Positions 61,740-64,000 of a DNA stretch of 64,000 bases are shown one piece after another. The DNA is from Moringa oleifera (lineage: Eukaryota > Streptophyta > Magnoliopsida > Brassicales > Moringaceae): the NCBI GenBank assembly GCA_021397835.1, contig JAJFZO010000882.1:1612001-1676000 (forward strand), in the 5' to 3' direction. The notes under the pieces are model-generated. The model ran no database searches. It saw only the letters and a program-made list of their open reading frames with translations, and was not told where the DNA came from. Position 1 is the first letter of the stretch. Each line of letters starts with the position of its first letter. A program made the position numbers and the translations under genes.

Positions 61740-64000
61740 TTTTTAGGGTTTCTAAAACTCTGTGATGTAAGCCTGATCAGACATATCAACAAGAAGGTTT
61801 AAGGGTTTAGAACAGTCAGATGATGGGTATCACGATTTGATCAGTGGCAAGGTTAAAATCATTGTAAAGTAATTAAGTGTACAAAAGAAAAGAAGAGATA
61901 TCGAAAATGCATCTAGATATGAATCCCAAGCTATCTTTATATTTTAAAAACAAAAAACAACCAATTACAATCAGGAGATTTTGAGAATTAAAAGAGGATA
62001 TGTAGAGATAAATCATGTATGTGATGTTGATATTAATGGTGATCTTCTTCTCTTGACATGAAGAAACGAAAGAGATTAAAAGAGGGATACAGCGGGTTTG
62101 AGTTGCCAAAATGAATGCAGTATTTTTCCTGGAGGGGATTAGCTTGGAAATTATCATATGGGTATTGTCATACACCAATGATTGATTTCTTAAGTTGTCT
62201 CAGTATTGACTGATATGATCCTCTTCTCTGTGCGTCTTTCTCTTCCTTTGTGTTTTTTTTTTTTTTTTTCTGGTATTCGATCGGCTCATAATATCTATGT
62301 TTAGATTTGCTTGAGATTTAAATTCATTTTTAGTTCTACTGAAAGTGTGAGAAAGGGTAACCTTGTTATTCATTTAAACTGTTCTGACTAGATTGTGTAT
62401 ACAGGCAAATGCTTGGTGAATTTTTTTGTTTTTTTCTCTATTTCTTTTCGTTCTGGATATACTAGTGCAGACAACACTTTTAATGCCTCCTTCCAGAGAA
62501 GAATGTGATAATGATCAAAGTCTAATAGAGAGGGGTTATGTTGAGCTTGTTAGTTAATTTTATGAACTAGATATAGTACTCAAACAAAGAAACTTCAAGC
62601 TTATCCTTGAAACTTTTAGAGTACAACTAGACAACAGCCCAGACAATTTTTTGTAGTTAGAAAGCGTGACATATGCAGCTTCAAAGTTATCTAGGGTTCT
62701 TGTAACTAAGGAAGAGGAGGAATTTGCATTTTTCTTTTGTCCTCATAAGTTTCACTAAAGATGTAGGAAGTATGGTGAGTTTTCTTGAACTTCTTAAACA
62801 TTTAAAAGAAAGAACTTCAGGAAAACTCACTGGAGAATACTCCCAAGAAGATTATTCTTTTCAAAGAAATTCACACACTTTCATATATTGTTTTCGAAAC
62901 TCTTGGTTTACATACACTAGAAAACACTTATTTATACTAGTTCTAGATGCATTTCAAGTATGATAACATAAAATAATTATTAATAATATGTATACATGAA
63001 CTAAGAGTAATGAAGATTCATAAAGAGAACAAATATATGAATAAGACTCTTAGAAATCTAATATGTCTTCTAGAAATTCAAAGCCATCTAAATTAATCTC
63101 CATAGAAAAAGAAAAAAAAAAAAAACAGAAGCTTCTATGTCTTCCAATGGCTGAAATGAGATCAACTTGTAAAAAGATATATTAATAACAAGTGTTTATA
63201 TAGATCATTCAAATCAGTCTTCTGCAGTTTTACCTTGCATTGTTTATACATTAATTTGCATGTTCACTTACGTTATTATTACTTTATGTCATTCGTATGC
63301 ATTTTAAATCATGTAGATTTGTATTAAGAGTGTCTGGGTTCTAGATAGTATTGTCTTATTAAGAGGATGGAATACTGCTAGCTTCTTACGTTCAAACCCG
63401 AACTTTCTTTCTGAGGTATATAATGGTTGTAAGGCATTTAATGGTATAATTAAAATTTCATGTGCACAACAGATATGGATCAGTAAACATCTTCATGTGA
63501 ATTAAATAATAAGAAGAGAATGTGATAGAAAAAAAAAAAGAAAAAAAGAAAACTAAGATGGAATTCATGTTTGAGATGTTGAATGAAGTGTCCTTCCTAG
63601 TGGTAATTGTCCGGAAATTATCCTATGGGTATTGTCATGTATGAGTTATTGAATTCTTCACTTGTCTTGATAGGAATTCGTGATATCTATGATGAAATCT
63701 GCTGAGGTTTGTAATAGTTTCATTCTGAATTCTACCAAAAGTGCTAGGTAGCTAGGCTTATATAGTATACAAAGAGGGAGCTATTCTCTCATTGAATGTG
63801 GAGTACTAAAAGAGCTCAATCTCATTATTGCCCGGTTATCAAATATTATCTCCTCTCATTTAATTTCAAAAAATTTCACCATACTTCTTGCTTTATGTAT
63901 TGTGAATATCTGTAAACAATTGATGAACTTGATCGCTCTTTTTTTCCTTTCCTAGCTCTTTAATTTGGTTCTTGTTATCTTAGATCATGAACAGACTACA
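61740..64000. repeat. X block 3: duplicated non-coding tail, cut by the window end
   Basis: Matches X blocks 1 and 2, with AACTTCAAGCTTATCCTTGA (about 62,591), ACATCTTCATGTGAATTAAA (about 63,488) and GAGCTCAATCTCATTATTG (about 63,811). It continues past the window. A 79-codon open frame at 62,724-62,963 has no recognisable domain and is not called. Confidence 0.7.

Overview
The window is nuclear DNA of a flowering plant, most likely a eudicot. The evidence is spliced genes with GT-AG introns, a five-exon actin with the plant intron positions and a leader intron, a GH17 glucanase with an X8 domain, RdDM-type genes, a nuclear tRNA with a CAA upstream motif and a Pol III T-run, and very AT-rich intergenic DNA with microsatellites. 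I cannot name the species.

Positions 1-23,000 are an ordinary gene-bearing segment. In order they hold: an actin gene (+, ACT11-like, 377 aa); an ENTH/epsin-like clathrin adaptor (-, 270 aa, 4 exons); dolichyl-phosphate beta-glucosyltransferase ALG5 (-, 335 aa, 10 exons); a tRNA-Lys(CTT) (+) about 140 bp upstream of the ALG5 start; an intronless conserved plant protein of unknown function (-, 234 aa); and a secreted GH17/X8 beta-1,3-glucanase (-, 442 aa, 3 exons). Between them lies AT-rich DNA with relic copies of a dispersed repeat.

Positions 23,900-64,000 are a different landscape: a tandemly duplicated, partly decayed cluster of tiny genes whose only recognisable domain is a methyl-CpG-binding (MBD) fold. 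Three copies look intact (MBD-A 27,073-33,875; MBD-B 39,518-41,610; MBD-D 55,971-57,558). One is a pseudogene (42,508-45,420) and one survives as an intron only (57,866-60,550). A divergent paralogue ('E type') occurs three times: two pseudogenes (34,836 and 49,541) and one open copy (61,310-61,730). In the middle is a two-exon homologue of RDM1 (46,915-47,885), the small protein of the DDR complex in RNA-directed DNA methylation, with a truncated second copy of its 5' part at 53,930-54,860. The block order is Y1 X1 / Y2 Y3psi Z1 X2 / Z2psi Y4 Y5psi X3, where Y is an MBD gene, Z is RDM1 and X is the E gene plus about 3-4 kb of repeated non-coding sequence. This suggests repeated segmental duplication of a multi-gene module.

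Other cluster features are a 6.3-kb MBD-A intron carrying a reverse-transcriptase relic of a LINE and a 5 x 363-bp tandem array, degenerate promoter-proximal repeats with G-box cores, a GC-rich insertion with a 93-bp tandem repeat, and a 16-G homopolymer upstream of the first E copy. Candidate methyl-DNA readers beside an RdDM factor is the most interesting feature. A functional link between them is inference from domains and proximity only.
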